Shown: piece by piece, positions 42,084 through 52,809 of the stretch
Layout: each line of letters starts with the position of its first letter
How positions within the stretch are numbered: the first letter of the stretch is position 1
From: Clostridium sp. MD294
Lineage (GTDB): Bacteria > Bacillota > Clostridia > Lachnospirales > Anaerotignaceae
NCBI RefSeq assembly: GCF_000364165.2
Contig: NZ_CP097810.1
Coordinates: forward strand, 2,420,130-2,484,129
Reading direction: 5' to 3'
Length of the DNA stretch: 64,000 bases
The notes under the pieces: generated by a model
What the model was told of the DNA's origin: nothing
The model's database searches: none
The model's input: the letters and a program-made list of their open reading frames with translations, nothing else
Translations under genes and position numbers: made by a program

Positions 42084-45000
42084 TGCCATTAAGACAAGAT
42101 ATTAAAAAAGTTTTAGTAATTGGTTCTGGTCCTATTGTCATAGGACAAGCAGCAGAATTTGACTATGCTGGCACACAGGCGTGCCGTACATTGCGTGAAG
42201 AAGGTTTGGAAGTTGTTCTTGTTAACAGCAATCCTGCTACCATTATGACAGACAAAGCAATGGCAGACCGTATTTATATTGAACCCCTTACCATTGATAC
42301 ATTAAAAAGAATTATAGAAAAAGAAAAACCAGACAGTGTACTTTCTACATTGGGTGGACAAACTGGTTTAACACTTTCTATGCAGTTAGCAAAAGAAGGT
42401 TTTTTAAAACAACATAATGTAAAATTATTAGGTGCTAATCCAGTTACCATTGACAAAGCAGAAGACAGACAAATGTTCAAAGACACTATGCTTGAAATAG
42501 GAGAACCTGTTATTCCTTCTGAAGTCGTAAATACAGTAGAAGATGCAATTAGTTTTGTAGAAACAATAGGCTATCCTGTTATTATTCGTCCTGCTTTTAC
42601 ATTAGGTGGTACTGGTGGTGGTATCTGCAACAATGAAGAAGAACTTGTTGAAATTGCTTCTAATGGTTTGCGTCTTTCCCCTATTTCACAAATATTAGTT
42701 GAAAAATGTATTTCTGGCTGGAAAGAAATTGAATTTGAAGTAATGCGTGACAGCAAAGGAAATGTTATTACGATATGTAGTATGGAAAATTTTGACCCTG
42801 TTGGTGTACACACAGGTGACTCTATTGTTATCGCTCCAGCAGTCACATTAGCAGACAAAGAATATCAAATGCTTCGTTCTGCTTCTTTAAATATCATTTC
42901 TGCACTTGGTGTAGAAGGTGGTTGTAATTGTCAATTCGCTTTAAATCCAGATAGTTTTGAATATGCTGTTATAGAAGTTAATCCTCGTGTATCTCGTTCT
43001 TCTGCACTTGCTTCCAAAGCAACAGGCTACCCTATTGCAAAAGTTGCAGCTAAAATTGCTATAGGTTACACATTAGACGAAATTAAAAATGCTGTAACAG
43101 GCAGCACTTATGCTTGTTTTGAGCCTACAATAGACTATGTTGTTGTGAAACTGCCAAAATGGCCATTTGACAAATTTGTATATGCAAAACGTGTTTTAGG
43201 TACACAAATGAAAGCAACAGGCGAAGTTATGGCGATTGCTCCTAATTTTGAAATGGCAATTATGAAAGCAGTAAGAGGTGCAGAAATTTCTCTTGACAGT
43301 TTGAATTTGCCTAAACTAGAAACACTTTCTAAAGAACAAATATTACAAAAAGTACACATTTGTGATGACGAACGTCTTTTTGTAGTATTTGAAGCACTCA
43401 AAAGAGGCATTACACCACAAGAAATTAACGATATTACTAAAATTGACAAGTGGTTTTTATATAAACTACTCAATTTAATAAACTATGAAAAAGAATTATC
43501 TGAAAAAACACTTGATGATGCTTTATATTTAAAAGGCAAAAAACTGGGCTATCCAGACAAAGTCATAGAAAGAATTTCAAATCAAAAAATACAAAATCCA
43601 GTTTCTGCTGTATTTAAAATGGTAGATACTTGTGCAGCGGAATTTAAAGCAGAAACGCCTTATTTCTATTCCACATATGATACAGAAAATGAAGCACTAG
43701 AGCACATTCAAACACACGGTTCTGGTAAACCAACTGTCATTGTATTTGGTTCTGGCCCTATTCGTATAGGACAAGGTATTGAATTTGACTATGCTTCTGT
43801 TCATTGTGTTTGGGCATTAAAAGAAGCTGGCTATGAAGTAGTAATTGCAAACAACAACCCTGAAACCGTTTCAACGGACTTTGATACAGCAGACAGATTA
43901 TATTTTGATGCTCTTACACCAGAAGACGTTATGAACATTATCAAAACAGAAAAACCTTATGGTGTTGTTGTAGCATTTGGTGGACAAACAGCTATCAAAT
44001 TAACTAAATTTTTAGAAGCGAATGGTGTTAAAATATTAGGTACTCCTGCCGACAGCATTGATGCCGCAGAAGATAGAGAACGTTTTGATGAACTTTTAGA
44101 AAGTTTAAACATTGAACGTCCTTCTGGTTACACTGTTATGAGAACAGAAGATGCTTTAAAAGTTGCCAATAATTTAGGCTATCCTGTTTTAATGCGTCCT
44201 TCTTATGTTTTGGGCGGTCAAAATATGATTATTGCTCACAGTGATGAAGATATTAGAGAATATATGCAGATTATACTTTCTCACAATATCGAAAATCCTA
44301 TACTCATTGACAAATATCTTATGGGTGTGGAAATAGAAGTTGATGCTATTTGTGATGGAGAAGAAATACTCATACCTGGTATTATGGAACATATAGAGCG
44401 TGCTGGTATTCACTCTGGCGACTCTATCGCTGTATATCCAGCTTGGAATGTCAGCGGAGAATTGACACAAAAACTCATTGAATATACAAAAAATCTTGCT
44501 GTTTCTTTAAAAACAAAAGGTCTTGTAAATATTCAATATGTTATATATGAAAATCAAATTTATGTTATTGAAGTCAATCCTCGTTCTTCCAGAACAATAC
44601 CATACATTAGTAAAGTCACTGGTGTACCTATGGTAGACCTTGCTACAAGAGCAATGCTTGGTGAAAAACTAAAAGATATGGGCTATGGCACAGGACTATA
44701 TAAAACACCTCCTTATGTTGCTGTAAAAGTACCTGTATTCTCATTTGAAAAACTAATTGATGTAGACGTACAGTTAGGGCCTGAAATGAAATCTACTGGA
44801 GAAGTATTAGGTATAGGCAAAACACTCAGTGAAGCACTTTACAAAGGTTTAATTGCTGCTGGCTACAAAATGAAAAAACAAGGTGCTATGTTTGTAACAG
44901 TGCGTGATGCAGACAAAGCAGAAATTGTAGACATTACTAAAAAATATGCTTCACTTGGTTTTGAAATTTATGCAACAAAAGGTACTGCAAACGTATTATT

Positions 45001-46135
45001 GCAAGCTGGTATCAATGTCAAAGTAGTAAACAAAATACATGAGTCTAAAGATAACTCTAAAGTGCTTTTGGAAAGTGGAAAAATCAATTATATTATTTCT
45101 ACTTCTTCAAAGGGACGTTTACCAAGTTTGGACAGTGTAAAAATACGTCGTCTTGCTGTAGAACATTCTATACCTTGTTTGACTTCTTTAGACACAGCAA
45201 ATGCACTTGCAGATAGTTTAATCAGCCGTTTTTCTGAATATAGTACAGAACTCATTGATATTAACCACATGAGAGAAAAACGTATGAAATTACCTTTTAC
45301 AAAATTATCTGCTTGTGGTAATGACTATATTTATTTTAATTGTTTAGACGGTCACGAAATTACCAGTCCGGAGTCGCTTGCGGTTTCACTTTCTCATAGG
45401 CATTTTGGTATAGGCGGTGATGGTGTTGTATTGATGGAAAAATCCGATATTGCTGATGTTAAAATGAGAATGTACAATCTGGACGGTAGCGAAGGCAGAA
45501 TGTGCGGAAATGCTTTACGTTGTATAGGAAAATATGTCTATGAAAATGGTTATGTTCCTAAAACACATATGACAGTGGAAACACTCTCTGGTGTAAAACA
45601 ATTAAAACTGTTTGTACAAAATGGTGTAGTAGATTTTGCAACGGTTAATATGGGTCAGGCAATATTAGAACCTGAACAAATTCCTGTCAGAATAAGAGGG
45701 TTACAATTTAAAAATGTATTAAATTACCCTGTAAATATAGATGGTAAAGAATATAGTATTACTTGTATTTCTATGGGTAATCCTCATGCTGTTGTATTCT
45801 GGAATAACTTGGATAATTTAGATATTGAAAAAATAGGTCCTACATTTGAATATAGTCCACTTTTCCCAGAAAGAGTAAATGTGGAATTTGTGCAAATTAT
45901 CAATCCTACTACATTAAAAATGAGAGTTTGGGAAAGAGGCAGCGGAGAAACTTGGGCTTGTGGTACAGGAGCTTGTGCTGCAGCAGTTGCAGCAGTATTA
46001 AACGGTTATTGCAGTAGAGAAAAACAAATTACTGTAAAATTAAAAGGCGGCGACTTGCTTATTAAATATACTGATGATGCGGTTTATCTTTCTGGAAAAG
46101 CCGAAAAAGTATATGAAGGTATTGTTGAAATCTAA
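42083..46135 (+). CDS. carB-dapF: Fusion of carbamoyl-phosphate synthase large subunit and diaminopimelate epimerase
   Basis: 1350 residues in one open frame. Residues 1-1067 are a full CarB: two ATP-grasp halves (VLVIGSGPIVIGQAAEFDY at the start, IVFGSGPIRIGQGIEFDY about residue 550) and the allosteric MGS-like domain (about 935-1060). From M1068 a complete DapF follows: TKLSACGNDYIYFN, catalytic C1141 in MCGNALRC and C1293 in WACGTGACAAA, about 283 residues. E. coli CarB is about 1073 residues, so neither part is shortened. The linker is only about ten residues, with no stop codon. The protein joins carbamoyl phosphate formation to L,L- to meso-diaminopimelate conversion. Internal initiation at 45284 (weak GAGAG upstream) could also make free DapF. 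Confidence 0.95.
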   Translation: MPLRQDIKKVLVIGSGPIVIGQAAEFDYAGTQACRTLREEGLEVVLVNSNPATIMTDKAMADRIYIEPLTIDTLKRIIEKEKPDSVLSTLGGQTGLTLSMQLAKEGFLKQHNVKLLGANPVTIDKAEDRQMFKDTMLEIGEPVIPSEVVNTVEDAISFVETIGYPVIIRPAFTLGGTGGGICNNEEELVEIASNGLRLSPISQILVEKCISGWKEIEFEVMRDSKGNVITICSMENFDPVGVHTGDSIVIAPAVTLADKEYQMLRSASLNIISALGVEGGCNCQFALNPDSFEYAVIEVNPRVSRSSALASKATGYPIAKVAAKIAIGYTLDEIKNAVTGSTYACFEPTIDYVVVKLPKWPFDKFVYAKRVLGTQMKATGEVMAIAPNFEMAIMKAVRGAEISLDSLNLPKLETLSKEQILQKVHICDDERLFVVFEALKRGITPQEINDITKIDKWFLYKLLNLINYEKELSEKTLDDALYLKGKKLGYPDKVIERISNQKIQNPVSAVFKMVDTCAAEFKAETPYFYSTYDTENEALEHIQTHGSGKPTVIVFGSGPIRIGQGIEFDYASVHCVWALKEAGYEVVIANNNPETVSTDFDTADRLYFDALTPEDVMNIIKTEKPYGVVVAFGGQTAIKLTKFLEANGVKILGTPADSIDAAEDRERFDELLESLNIERPSGYTVMRTEDALKVANNLGYPVLMRPSYVLGGQNMIIAHSDEDIREYMQIILSHNIENPILIDKYLMGVEIEVDAICDGEEILIPGIMEHIERAGIHSGDSIAVYPAWNVSGELTQKLIEYTKNLAVSLKTKGLVNIQYVIYENQIYVIEVNPRSSRTIPYISKVTGVPMVDLATRAMLGEKLKDMGYGTGLYKTPPYVAVKVPVFSFEKLIDVDVQLGPEMKSTGEVLGIGKTLSEALYKGLIAAGYKMKKQGAMFVTVRDADKAEIVDITKKYASLGFEIYATKGTANVLLQAGINVKVVNKIHESKDNSKVLLESGKINYIISTSSKGRLPSLDSVKIRRLAVEHSIPCLTSLDTANALADSLISRFSEYSTELIDINHMREKRMKLPFTKLSACGNDYIYFNCLDGHEITSPESLAVSLSHRHFGIGGDGVVLMEKSDIADVKMRMYNLDGSEGRMCGNALRCIGKYVYENGYVPKTHMTVETLSGVKQLKLFVQNGVVDFATVNMGQAILEPEQIPVRIRGLQFKNVLNYPVNIDGKEYSITCISMGNPHAVVFWNNLDNLDIEKIGPTFEYSPLFPERVNVEFVQIINPTTLKMRVWERGSGETWACGTGACAAAVAAVLNGYCSREKQITVKLKGGDLLIKYTDDAVYLSGKAEKVYEGIVEI

Positions 46136-46147
46136 TTCATTGTAATG

Positions 46148-46190
46148 AAAAACACAAGAAATATCATAAAAGTATTTCTTGTGTTTTTTT
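46148..46190 (+). terminator. Terminator of the carAB-dapF operon
   Basis: 13-bp stem AACACAAGAAATA/TATTTCTTGTGTT followed by a T run. Confidence 0.88.
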
Positions 46191-46412
46191 GTTATATTTT
46201 TGTTAGAACAGAAAAAATAATATATTAAATTTATATTAAAAAATCCAACACTAGACAATATTGTATATAAAATGTTATAATTATGTAATGCCAAACTGGC
46301 AATAAATGATATATAATAACATATTTATGCAAAAAATGAAGAAAGATTTTATTTATATATTCTTATCTTCTGTTTTGACTTGCTATAAATTTATTATACG
46401 AGGGTAAAATAT

Positions 46413-49400
46413 ATGAAAAAATGTCGAATATTAGCATGGTTTACATTTCTATTATTATTTGTATCTATGGTCATATCAGTAAAACAATTTCAAAAAGAAG
46501 AAATAAATCCATTTATAAATTCAATACAATATAGTTTTAACGAGGATTGGCATATGGTTTCGCTGGACAACACTGGAGTATGGTTCCAAACATATGATGA
46601 TATGCAAGAGATAGTTCGTGACGCATTTGCAACAGGAAATTATCAGAAAGTCAATCTTCCATACAAAGGAAAAAGTAAACCTAATGATATTATTGTTTTT
46701 CAAACCATTATACTAGAAGAAGATACTGACTTACTGCGATTTACCTCTATAGACACAGCTGTATGTGTATTTTTAGACGGAAAACTACTTTATAAATATG
46801 GATTTGAACCAGATGGAACACCAAAGGAAATAACTGGAGAAAGTGAGCATATTGTAAATATTCCAAATCAATTTGAAAATGGTGAGTTGTGGATTGTACA
46901 AACATCACTCTATCCGAATGCTGCATCAATACTTGACTATGTGAATTTAAATACACAAGATACTGTGACAATTAATGTATTTGGAAACAAAATTACTGAT
47001 GTGGGGTGTTGTCTACTAATTATACTCTCAGCATTTCTTATGTTATTGCTGGAATTAATTAGACGATATACACATCAACTTACAAAAGGAGAGTTATACA
47101 TAGCACTTGTTTGCATAGCAGCAGGAATTAGCTGCTTTATTGCAACAGATACATTATCTATTTTTTATAATATACACGAAGCATATACTCTGCAGGAATA
47201 TTTTCCTTTGATGATTTCTTTGTTTTTAGCAATGTATTTTGAGTGTGTTTTGAGTACAATATATCCACACCGTTATACGATATTACTATTATTTGTAGTG
47301 TTTAGTGTATTATTACAACTTTTATTCAATGTGTTAGGTGTGCAAACAATTGAAGATATGGTTTTGTTTCCAGTATTTACAATAGTAATAGTCTGTACAG
47401 TGTCTATTGTAGGATTATTGCAATTTTATTATAAACACAGATACTTTCAAACATTGCTTGTTATTGGGGCAATTTTTATAATGTTTTTTGGTAGTATTAT
47501 AAATATTATTTTTCCAAATGTAAATGGTAACATCATTTATCACATTTATCAGTACAGTATGACTGCGTTTAGCATTATAATGGCAGCTGCTCATATTCTG
47601 CAACTTTCACAGGAGTATCAAAAAAATGTAGAAAAAAACGCACGTCTTTTAGAGGAAGAAATAAAAGTGATAGAGCAGCAGAACATACAGCTTACTCTTG
47701 CAAAACAAGACGCAGATACTGCACGACGTGAGGCATTAGCTGCAAATGAAGCAAAAGGAAAGTTTCTAGCACATATGTCCCATGAAATCCGTACGCCAAT
47801 CAATGCTGTACTTGGTATGGACGAAATGATTTTACGTGAAGCAAAACAAGCCACTATTAAAGAGTACGCTATGGATATTTATACGGCTGGACAAACATTA
47901 TTGTCCCTAATCAATGATATTTTGGATTTTTCAAAAATTGAGTCAGGAAAAATGGAAATTGTACCAGTAACATATGACATTAGCAGTATGATACATGATT
48001 TAGTAAATATGACCACACAACGAGCAAAAAATAAAAATATTAAATTTGAAGTAAATATTGCTCCTGAAATTCCTTGTCAGCTATATGGAGATGATGTACG
48101 TATTCGTCAGGTATTAACCAATATACTAACAAATGCAGTTAAATATACTCATGAGGGAACTGTATGGTTACGAGTAAAATGTTCTCAGATAAACGATGTA
48201 GCAATACTTACATTTGAAGTAGAAGATACAGGCATTGGAATAAAAGAGGAGGATTTACCAAAACTTTCTGCAGAGTTTGAACGAATTGAGGAAGACAAAA
48301 ATCGAAATATAGAAGGTACTGGTCTTGGTATGAGTATCACAATTCAGCTTCTCGCACTGTTAGGTAGCAAACTCCATATTGAGAGTATATATGGAAAAGG
48401 TTCAAAATTCTTTTTTGAACTAAAACAAAATATTGTTGATAATACACCAATAGGAAATTTTGAATTTAGAGTACAGCAAATGACACAGGACTATCATTAT
48501 AAAACAAAACTCTATGCACCAGATGCGAAAATATTGGTGGTAGATGACAATGCAGTTAATCGTCGAGTACTGCGAAATCTTCTAAAAGAAACAGGTATTC
48601 AAATAACTGATGCTGAAAGTGGTACACAGTGCCTAGAACTAGTACAAAAAAACTATTATGATTTGATTTTTATTGACCATATGATGCCAGATATGGACGG
48701 AATAGAAACATTACATCGTATAAAAACATTCGAGGATTTTCCATGTCAAAATACACCAATTGTTGTACTAACAGCAAATGCAATTACAGGAGCAAGAGAA
48801 CAATATCTATCAGAAGGCTTTGACGATTTTCTTTCAAAACCTATTGTGCCAGAAAAACTTGAAAATTTGATAAAAAATATATTACCAGAGCAATTATTAG
48901 CAGAGGCTATATCACAACAAGAATATAACTATTCACCATCAGAATTTTTAGAGGAACTTCCTCCAGTAGATGGATTGGACTGGCAATATACATGGATACA
49001 TCTACCAGATAAAAAGTTATTAGAATATACAATAAACGAATTTTATGCTCAAATTGATTTTGCCGCAGACCGTTTAGAACAGTTGTATGAGCAAATTACA
49101 GAAGTGGAACAAATGGAGCAGTATCGTATTCAAGTTCATGCAATGAAAAGCCTTGCAGCTACAGTAGGAATTTTAACGCTTGCTGGTGTTGCTAAATTAT
49201 TGGAAGACGCATCACGAGAGTGTAATATCGAAACAATTGCGTCCATTACACCTATTTTTTTATCAGAATGGCGTAGTTATCGTCAAAAATTGCAAGGAGT
49301 GTTTGATATAGGGAAAACAGTACGATTGCAAGTAAATGATATTTCTATTATATTAGCACTGTTAGAAATGGTTCGGTTGAGTATGCAAGAGTTAGATATT

Positions 49401-49556
49401 GATAAAGCAGACCAACTAATGGAGCAATTGCAAAATTATGCGTATTCAGATGATGTAGAACAAAATATCAAAAAACTGTCTGAGGCAGTAACTAATCTGG
49501 ACGCAACTAAAGTAAATACCTATGTAGAATTATTAATGAAACAGTTAAAACAGTAA
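46413..49556 (+). CDS. Membrane hybrid histidine kinase with receiver and HPt domains
   Basis: 1047 residues. One N-terminal helix (8-23) and an extracytoplasmic beta-rich domain (about 30-190) precede seven membrane helices (about 195-395), i.e. a 7TMR-DISM-like sensor. Then come a coiled coil (400-445), HisKA with H457 in AHMSHEIRTP, HATPase (DDVRIRQVLTNILTNAVKYT, EDTGIGI, GTGLGM), a receiver (about 705-825) with phospho-Asp near 754 in IFIDHMMPDMDG, and an HPt with His near 909 in VHAMKS. It therefore carries the whole phosphorelay. The 7TM-DISM class often senses carbohydrates or cell-surface cues. The response regulator 75 bases downstream is the natural output. Confidence 0.93.
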   Translation: MKKCRILAWFTFLLLFVSMVISVKQFQKEEINPFINSIQYSFNEDWHMVSLDNTGVWFQTYDDMQEIVRDAFATGNYQKVNLPYKGKSKPNDIIVFQTIILEEDTDLLRFTSIDTAVCVFLDGKLLYKYGFEPDGTPKEITGESEHIVNIPNQFENGELWIVQTSLYPNAASILDYVNLNTQDTVTINVFGNKITDVGCCLLIILSAFLMLLLELIRRYTHQLTKGELYIALVCIAAGISCFIATDTLSIFYNIHEAYTLQEYFPLMISLFLAMYFECVLSTIYPHRYTILLLFVVFSVLLQLLFNVLGVQTIEDMVLFPVFTIVIVCTVSIVGLLQFYYKHRYFQTLLVIGAIFIMFFGSIINIIFPNVNGNIIYHIYQYSMTAFSIIMAAAHILQLSQEYQKNVEKNARLLEEEIKVIEQQNIQLTLAKQDADTARREALAANEAKGKFLAHMSHEIRTPINAVLGMDEMILREAKQATIKEYAMDIYTAGQTLLSLINDILDFSKIESGKMEIVPVTYDISSMIHDLVNMTTQRAKNKNIKFEVNIAPEIPCQLYGDDVRIRQVLTNILTNAVKYTHEGTVWLRVKCSQINDVAILTFEVEDTGIGIKEEDLPKLSAEFERIEEDKNRNIEGTGLGMSITIQLLALLGSKLHIESIYGKGSKFFFELKQNIVDNTPIGNFEFRVQQMTQDYHYKTKLYAPDAKILVVDDNAVNRRVLRNLLKETGIQITDAESGTQCLELVQKNYYDLIFIDHMMPDMDGIETLHRIKTFEDFPCQNTPIVVLTANAITGAREQYLSEGFDDFLSKPIVPEKLENLIKNILPEQLLAEAISQQEYNYSPSEFLEELPPVDGLDWQYTWIHLPDKKLLEYTINEFYAQIDFAADRLEQLYEQITEVEQMEQYRIQVHAMKSLAATVGILTLAGVAKLLEDASRECNIETIASITPIFLSEWRSYRQKLQGVFDIGKTVRLQVNDISIILALLEMVRLSMQELDIDKADQLMEQLQNYAYSDDVEQNIKKLSEAVTNLDATKVNTYVELLMKQLKQ

Positions 49557-49630
49557 AAACAGCGTTTTAAATCTGTTATGCAAATATTATACCTATACAT
49601 AAATATGTAGGCTGAGAATGGAGGATTATA

Positions 49631-50407
49631 ATGAAAAAAGTTTTGTTAATTGGAAGGCTTAACGGTGCCGTCAAAGAAATAAATCAATTTTTGGCACAGC
49701 ATTTTTATGTACAGCTTTGTTCTGAAAATGCAAGTATTCTAGAGGGAATGATGAAAATTGTTAATCCTGACCTGGTTTTAATCAGTTTGATTGGTGCCTA
49801 TGATATAGATACATCTATTTTTTGTATGTTGAAAGAACAATATACACAAACTCCAGTTTTAACTATTGGTACAAAAGAACAAACCAGTAAATTTTATAAA
49901 TATTATGAGAGTAATCAGTTTGAAAATTTAATTCGTCCAATAGAAAATACTATGATTGTAGATGCAGTATCCAGACGACTTAAATGGAACGAAAACGAAA
50001 TGAAACAAGAAATTGCAGAGGAAAAAGAGGAAATTGTAAAAAAGAAAAGAATTTTAGTAGTAGATGATAATGGCACAGCACTTCGCACAATAAAAATTAT
50101 GCTGGAAGAATACTATGATGTGGCTATCGCAATATCTGGAGCACAAGCAATGACTTCTATTGGCAAACAGCGTCCGGATTTAATTCTATTAGATTATGAA
50201 ATGCCTATTTGCGATGGTAGAATGACTTTGGAAATGATACGTGCAGATAAAGATATGAAAGATATTCCGGTTATTTTTCTGACAGCTGTCAATGACAGAG
50301 AGAATATTGAAGCGGTTTTGAAGTTGAAGCCAGCAGGATATTTACTTAAACCACCTATAAAAAAACGTTTAATTGCGGAGATTGATAAAGTACTGAAAAA
50401 TTCTTAA
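49631..50407 (+). CDS. Two-receiver response regulator without a DNA-binding domain
   Basis: 258 residues. The N-terminal 115 residues look like a diverged receiver (KKVLLIGRLNGAVKEINQFL, LVLISLIGAYD) lacking the usual phospho-acceptor. A canonical receiver covers about 137-258 (RILVVDDNGTALRTIKIMLEE, aspartate near 187 in LILLDYEMPICDG, Thr and Lys in IFLTAV and YLLKPP). There is no output domain, so it acts through protein contacts or as a phosphate sink. ATG with GGAGG site. Confidence 0.88.
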   Translation: MKKVLLIGRLNGAVKEINQFLAQHFYVQLCSENASILEGMMKIVNPDLVLISLIGAYDIDTSIFCMLKEQYTQTPVLTIGTKEQTSKFYKYYESNQFENLIRPIENTMIVDAVSRRLKWNENEMKQEIAEEKEEIVKKKRILVVDDNGTALRTIKIMLEEYYDVAIAISGAQAMTSIGKQRPDLILLDYEMPICDGRMTLEMIRADKDMKDIPVIFLTAVNDRENIEAVLKLKPAGYLLKPPIKKRLIAEIDKVLKNS

Positions 50408-50491
50408 TATATAGCATCCATATTCAAACAAATAATAGGAATTTTTTGATATTATCAAAATATATAAATAAAAAATACTCCATTCAATACA

Positions 50492-50530
50492 CCTGACTGA
50501 TAGCCATTTGCAGTCAGGTTTTTTATTTTT
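50492..50530 (+). terminator. Terminator of the kinase-regulator operon
   Basis: 8-bp stem CCTGACTG/CAGTCAGG, 11-base loop, long T run. The 50531-50704 stretch beyond it holds nothing I can support. Confidence 0.85.
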
Positions 50531-50704
50531 TAAAAAAATTGATTAAGCTTTCGTTATAGTACATAGTAAATAATAGTATAATAAAATTTCAAATTTGGGG
50601 TGCTTGTATTTTCATTGGTAGTATTGTTATTTTGTAAGTTTACATTATTACAGTTTTATATAATAAAGAAATATCAGAAGTATATTATTTATAAAACGAG
50701 TAGT

Positions 50705-50734
50705 AAAAAATCCCCTTATGCAAACATAAGGGGA
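50705..50734 (-). terminator. Terminator of the acid-sugar catabolic operon
   Basis: Stem TCCCCTTATG/CATAAGGGGA with a T run on the minus strand, downstream of the DapA-like gene. Confidence 0.85.
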
Positions 50735-50745
50735 CAATTGATTGA

Positions 50746-51645
50746 TTATTTACCTATGTATTCAGCATAATGAGTGTTAATAACATTCATTATTTCTTTT
50801 TCTGCTTGTTCAGAAACCATTCCGAAAGGTTTTCTACATGGGCCTACTGGTTGACCTATCAAATTAGTAGCACATTTTACTATAGAATTTGGATTACCAT
50901 ATTTAAAACAATCTCTAATTGCCGCTATGGAAGATTGTGCTTGTTTCGCTGCGTCCATGTTGCCTTTTAAATAGTTTTGATATATGCTAACCATAACTGT
51001 TGGCAATATATTTGCAATTGCTGTAATACCACCTTTTCCTCCTGCAAGCAATGTCCAAAGTATCAAAGCATCATTTCCAGAAAGTACAGAAAAATCACTA
51101 CCTTTTGTTTCGTCAATGTATTGCAGTATGTTATTAAAATTTCCACTAGAGTCTTTTACACCAACAATATTTTTACAGTTTTTTGCTAATTTGCCTACTG
51201 TTTTTGGGGCAATACTAGCACCTGTTCTAGCTGGTATATTATACATTACAATCGGTAAATCAACAGCTTCTGACAATGCGGAGTAATGTTCATATAACTC
51301 ATTTTGGTCAATTGCTGCAAAATAAGGAGTAATAACAGAAAGTACATCAACACCGATTTCTTTTGCTTTTTTAGAGAGGATTATAGTATCTTTAGTGCTG
51401 ATGCACCCTGTTCCTGCATAAACTGGTACTCTGCCTGCTACTTCATCAACAAATATTTTCATAATGTCTATTTTTTCTTGTTCATTCATAATATAAAATT
51501 CACCATTTGTTCCAAGACAAAAAACGGCATCTACACCAGCATCAATTTGACGATTAATTTGTTTTCGCATTTCTTTTTCGTTGATACTACCATCTGGATA
51601 CATTGGTGTTTGCATTGCGGCAATAATTCCTTTTATTTCTGTCAT
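50746..51645 (-). CDS. DapA-family (N-acetylneuraminate lyase/DHDPS superfamily) aldolase
   Basis: 299 residues. Schiff-base K164 in GVKDSSGN and Y135 in VMYNIPARTG are present, with R140. The first signature reads GTNGE (45-49), where true dihydrodipicolinate synthases have GTTGE. Together with the catabolic setting this suggests a 2-oxo acid aldolase or dehydratase rather than lysine biosynthesis (inference). It is the last gene of a cluster with a Tct transporter, hydroxyacid dehydrogenase, DUF1537 kinase and PdxA-like enzyme. ATG with GGAGG site. Confidence 0.85.
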   Translation of the reverse strand: MTEIKGIIAAMQTPMYPDGSINEKEMRKQINRQIDAGVDAVFCLGTNGEFYIMNEQEKIDIMKIFVDEVAGRVPVYAGTGCISTKDTIILSKKAKEIGVDVLSVITPYFAAIDQNELYEHYSALSEAVDLPIVMYNIPARTGASIAPKTVGKLAKNCKNIVGVKDSSGNFNNILQYIDETKGSDFSVLSGNDALILWTLLAGGKGGITAIANILPTVMVSIYQNYLKGNMDAAKQAQSSIAAIRDCFKYGNPNSIVKCATNLIGQPVGPCRKPFGMVSEQAEKEIMNVINTHYAEYIGK

Positions 51646-51777
51646 AATTCATTCCTCCTATCATTTTTATTATATTATAGTTACCCTACAATTTTTTAAA
51701 TACTCTCCTCTCAAAAAATTTTAAGGGGGAATTTCGAGAGGAGAGAAAAAAACTTTTATAATGATATTGTAAATATA

Positions 51778-52788
51778 TTATTGTAAATCATCAGCATATT
51801 TCATAAATAATTCTGTTTGTGTTTTTAATTCATTTTTGCTATCCTCAACACTAAGCACATATGGATTTTGATAATTATATTTTTTCACTTCTTCATCATA
51901 TTCTGTATTATTTTGTGAAACATTTTGCATAGCTGCATTTAATTTTTCAATCACTTTTGGATCTGTTCCTTCTGGAGCAAGACAAGCATACATTGTATTT
52001 AATACTAAATTGTCATAACCTTGTTCTTTTGCAGTAGGAATATCTTGTATTAAGTCTGGTTTTTCTTCTAATAATGTAGATAATACTTTTACATCGCCAT
52101 TTTCAATATACTCTTTTATACCAGAGTATGGTACGATAGAAGCGTCAATGTGTCCACCTAATATAGAAGTTAATCTACTGGAAGCATCTCCTGCGTCTAC
52201 AATATTAAATTCTGCACCATATTCTTTTGACATAATTGTTGCTGCAATATAAACGCCGCCACCTGTAGAAATACCAAATTTGATTTGTCCAGGATTTGAC
52301 TTGGAAGCTTCAATCAATTCTTCTACTGTATTGTAAGGTGCATCTGCAGGAACAACAATATTTTCACCTGATTGTTTTCCAAATATTGCTACTGTTTGAA
52401 AATCTTCATATCCAAAGTCAGAAAGTCCTGTCGCCAAATTTCCCGTTAATGCTGCTGTATTTGTCATAATAAATGTGTAGTTATCTGCATTTTTTGAGTC
52501 TTTATATTGTCCTAATGCAATCGCTCCATTGCTTCCTGTTACATTATTTACAACAACAGATACACCTAATTCTTTTTCCAACATTCTAGCCATTAATCTA
52601 GCATTATAATCTGTGTCTCCTCCTGCTGCATGAGTACATATAATGTTGATAGGAGATTCTGGCCAGCTATCTCCTGCTTCATTTGTCTGTGCAGCATTTC
52701 GGCTGCTGCTTCCAGAGCACCCTGTCAAAACACTTAATCCTAATACTCCCGCTATAAAACCTGATAATACTCTTTTTTTGATACTCAT
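51778..52788 (-). CDS. tctC: Tripartite tricarboxylate transporter substrate-binding lipoprotein
   Basis: 336 residues. A signal peptide with lipobox LTGC (C24) precedes the TctC/Bug fold: SWPESPINIICTHAAGGDTDYNARL, GSNGAIALGQYKDSK, FGISTGGGVYIAATIM. It binds a carboxylate outside the membrane and delivers it to TctAB. The two membrane subunits follow upstream in the same operon (gaps of 21 and 13 bases). Substrate probably a four-carbon acid sugar given the kinase and dehydrogenase nearby. Confidence 0.92.
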   Translation of the reverse strand: MSIKKRVLSGFIAGVLGLSVLTGCSGSSSRNAAQTNEAGDSWPESPINIICTHAAGGDTDYNARLMARMLEKELGVSVVVNNVTGSNGAIALGQYKDSKNADNYTFIMTNTAALTGNLATGLSDFGYEDFQTVAIFGKQSGENIVVPADAPYNTVEELIEASKSNPGQIKFGISTGGGVYIAATIMSKEYGAEFNIVDAGDASSRLTSILGGHIDASIVPYSGIKEYIENGDVKVLSTLLEEKPDLIQDIPTAKEQGYDNLVLNTMYACLAPEGTDPKVIEKLNAAMQNVSQNNTEYDEEVKKYNYQNPYVLSVEDSKNELKTQTELFMKYADDLQ

Positions 52789-52809
52789 AATTATCCCTCC
52801 TATATTTTT

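Noticed and set aside
50746-51645. Assignment as biosynthetic dapA because dapF lies in the same window
   Set aside because: GTNGE replaces GTTGE and the gene is embedded in an acid-sugar uptake and catabolic operon.
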